Source: Bacillus_BA songklensis
GTDB lineage: Bacteria > Bacillota > Bacilli > Bacillales > Bacillaceae_H
DNA: 64,000 nucleotides
Reading direction: 5' to 3'
NCBI RefSeq assembly: GCF_042649685.1
Contig: NZ_JBHRZT010000072.1
Coordinates: forward strand, 124,001 to 188,000
Numbering within the stretch: the first letter of the stretch is position 1; each line of letters begins with the position of its first letter. This document shows positions 63,147-64,000 of the stretch, in pieces. The notes under the pieces are model-generated. The model did not search any database and was not told where the DNA came from. It worked only from the letters and a program-made list of their open reading frames with translations. The position numbers and the translations under genes are program-made.

Positions 63147-63179
63147 TGCTATTAACCAAACAAGTGTTGACATGTTGAA
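63147..63179. repeat. Direct repeat flanking the KinB-like gene, copy 2
   Basis: TGCTATTAACCAAACAAGTG followed by TTGACATGTTGAA; partner of 61709-61742. Confidence 0.6.
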
Positions 63180-63415
63180 AGAGCAGCATCAACCTTTGGA
63201 GAAGCCTGGTCAATTTTTATACATAATGATTCATCGAAGTATTCAGGATTAATCAAGCTGAACCGTCTCATAAGTAAATGAGGTTTTTATATCACTTAAT
63301 AATCAATAAAAAACAAAGGAATATCCGTTTGAGTTATAATCCTACGTGAACAAGAGGGTAATAGAGATGCAAATAATGAGCATAAAACATAAACCCCATC
63401 ATTTTTTGAACTTAT
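63180..63415. other. Intergenic region
   Basis: About 235 bases, no supported gene. An imperfect TTTATA-rich stretch could be the lost 5' end of the next gene. Confidence 0.35.
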
Positions 63416-64000
63416 CTCTCGGCAGCTGAATGGTTTAAAACAAACCTTCAAACGGTTCATTTCGTTACAGATCATTACCGGGAATTATTGCAAAATCCAG
63501 AAGTAGAAGCCGTATATTGTGCTGTACCACATCATCTGCATCAACAAATGTATATTGATATTATCGAAGCCGGAAAGCACCTATTAGGAGAAAAACCGTT
63601 TGGGATTGATTTAAAAGCGAATGAAGCGATTTTAAAAGCCGTTCGACAGAATCCTAACGTAATCGTGCGTTGTTCATCAGAATTTCCTTTTTTTCCGGGA
63701 GCGTATAAACTGCACAACCTTGTTCGCCAAGGATTCGCAGGAGAGATTATTAGTGTTGAAGCTGGTTTTTGGCATAGCAGTGATTTGGATCCAGATAAAC
63801 CAATCAATTGGAAAAGGCAGTTGCTACAAATGGAGAGTATGGCTGTATGGGCGACCTCGGCATGCATGTGCTGCATTTACCATTACGTTTTGGCTGGAGA
63901 CCCCATTCTATCCATGCAGTCTTATCAAATATCATAAAAGAACGTGTTACAGCGAGCGGTGAAAAAGTTTCTTGTGATACATGGGATAATGCTTATATTT
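63416..64000 (+). pseudogene. Gfo/Idh/MocA family oxidoreductase, 5'-truncated and frameshifted
   Basis: The first frame encodes ELLQNPEVEAVYCAVPHHLH, AGKHLLGEKPFGIDLKANEA (the conserved EKP) and AGFWHSSDLDPDKPINWKR. The Rossmann glycine motif and about 60 N-terminal residues are missing. Near 63830 one A is lost (CAAATGG in place of CAAAATGG), and the downstream frame continues NGEYGCMGDLGMHVLHLPLR and CDTWDNAYI to the window edge. The C-terminus is off the window. Whether the frameshift is real or a sequencing error cannot be told. Confidence 0.8.

Overview
ORGANISM. The window looks like chromosomal DNA of a low-to-moderate GC, spore-forming Bacillaceae species. Genes have strong GGAGG-type ribosome binding sites and frequent TTG/GTG starts, and transcripts usually end in U-tailed hairpins. 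Many families are typical of Bacillus relatives: a YbcF/YbcI-like pair beside DabAB, a YwrD-like gamma-glutamyltransferase, a KinB-like membrane kinase, a DUF4003 fragment, a DUF1292 remnant, and an Rpn remnant. I cannot name the species. No rRNA, tRNA, CRISPR array or intact transposase was seen. Unusually many genes are broken: about fifteen remnants or frameshifted genes. LAYOUT. 0-9 kb is a restriction/defence island. It holds a SauUSI-like type IV restriction enzyme, a HIT protein, a MazG-like pyrophosphohydrolase overlapping a second PLD-helicase, and a DUF262/DUF1524 (GmrSD-like) gene broken by two frameshifts. 9.3-14.8 kb encodes the DabB-DabA inorganic carbon pump with a DUF2294 protein and a beta-carbonic-anhydrase-like protein that lacks the zinc ligands. 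15-18 kb is decayed accessory DNA: a PLD protein, an internally deleted second copy of the PLD-helicase, and a Tc-toxin remnant. 18-25 kb holds the most unusual locus: a caspase-like protease opposite a radical SAM/SPASM maturase, a cysteine-rich small protein, a 577-residue TPR-like protein and a STAND-type ATPase. 25-31 kb has an SDR/TetR operon with a clear operator, a gamma-glutamyltransferase, several remnants and a MITE-like element. 31-41 kb is mixed housekeeping: SelO, a LysR/SDR divergent pair, a ZTP riboswitch in front of serA, secreted proteins and a hydrolase. 41.6-48.3 kb is a LacI-controlled sugar ABC transporter with DhaK and DhaL kinase subunits. 48.8-59.6 kb is a B12-dependent diol/glycerol dehydratase regulon: aldehyde dehydrogenase, MIP channel, three dehydratase subunits, two reactivase subunits, a GlcG/HbpS-like protein, a truncated PduO, and a PocR-type sensor kinase with an AraC-type response regulator. 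60-64 kb has a CAP-domain lipoprotein, a KinB-like kinase and a broken Gfo/Idh/MocA oxidoreductase. HOW IT FITS TOGETHER. From 41.6 to 59.6 kb the genes form a plausible C3/C4 polyol catabolic unit. LacI with two identical operators controls uptake and DhaKL phosphorylation. A 72-bp upstream block shared by the aldehyde dehydrogenase and the diffusion facilitator suggests common control by the PocR kinase/response regulator. No microcompartment shell genes are present, and the medium and small dehydratase subunits are short, so the enzyme is probably cytosolic. The rSAM/Cys-rich/TPR/STAND/caspase locus is the best candidate for an undescribed system. It combines peptide-modification machinery with modules typical of biological conflict systems.
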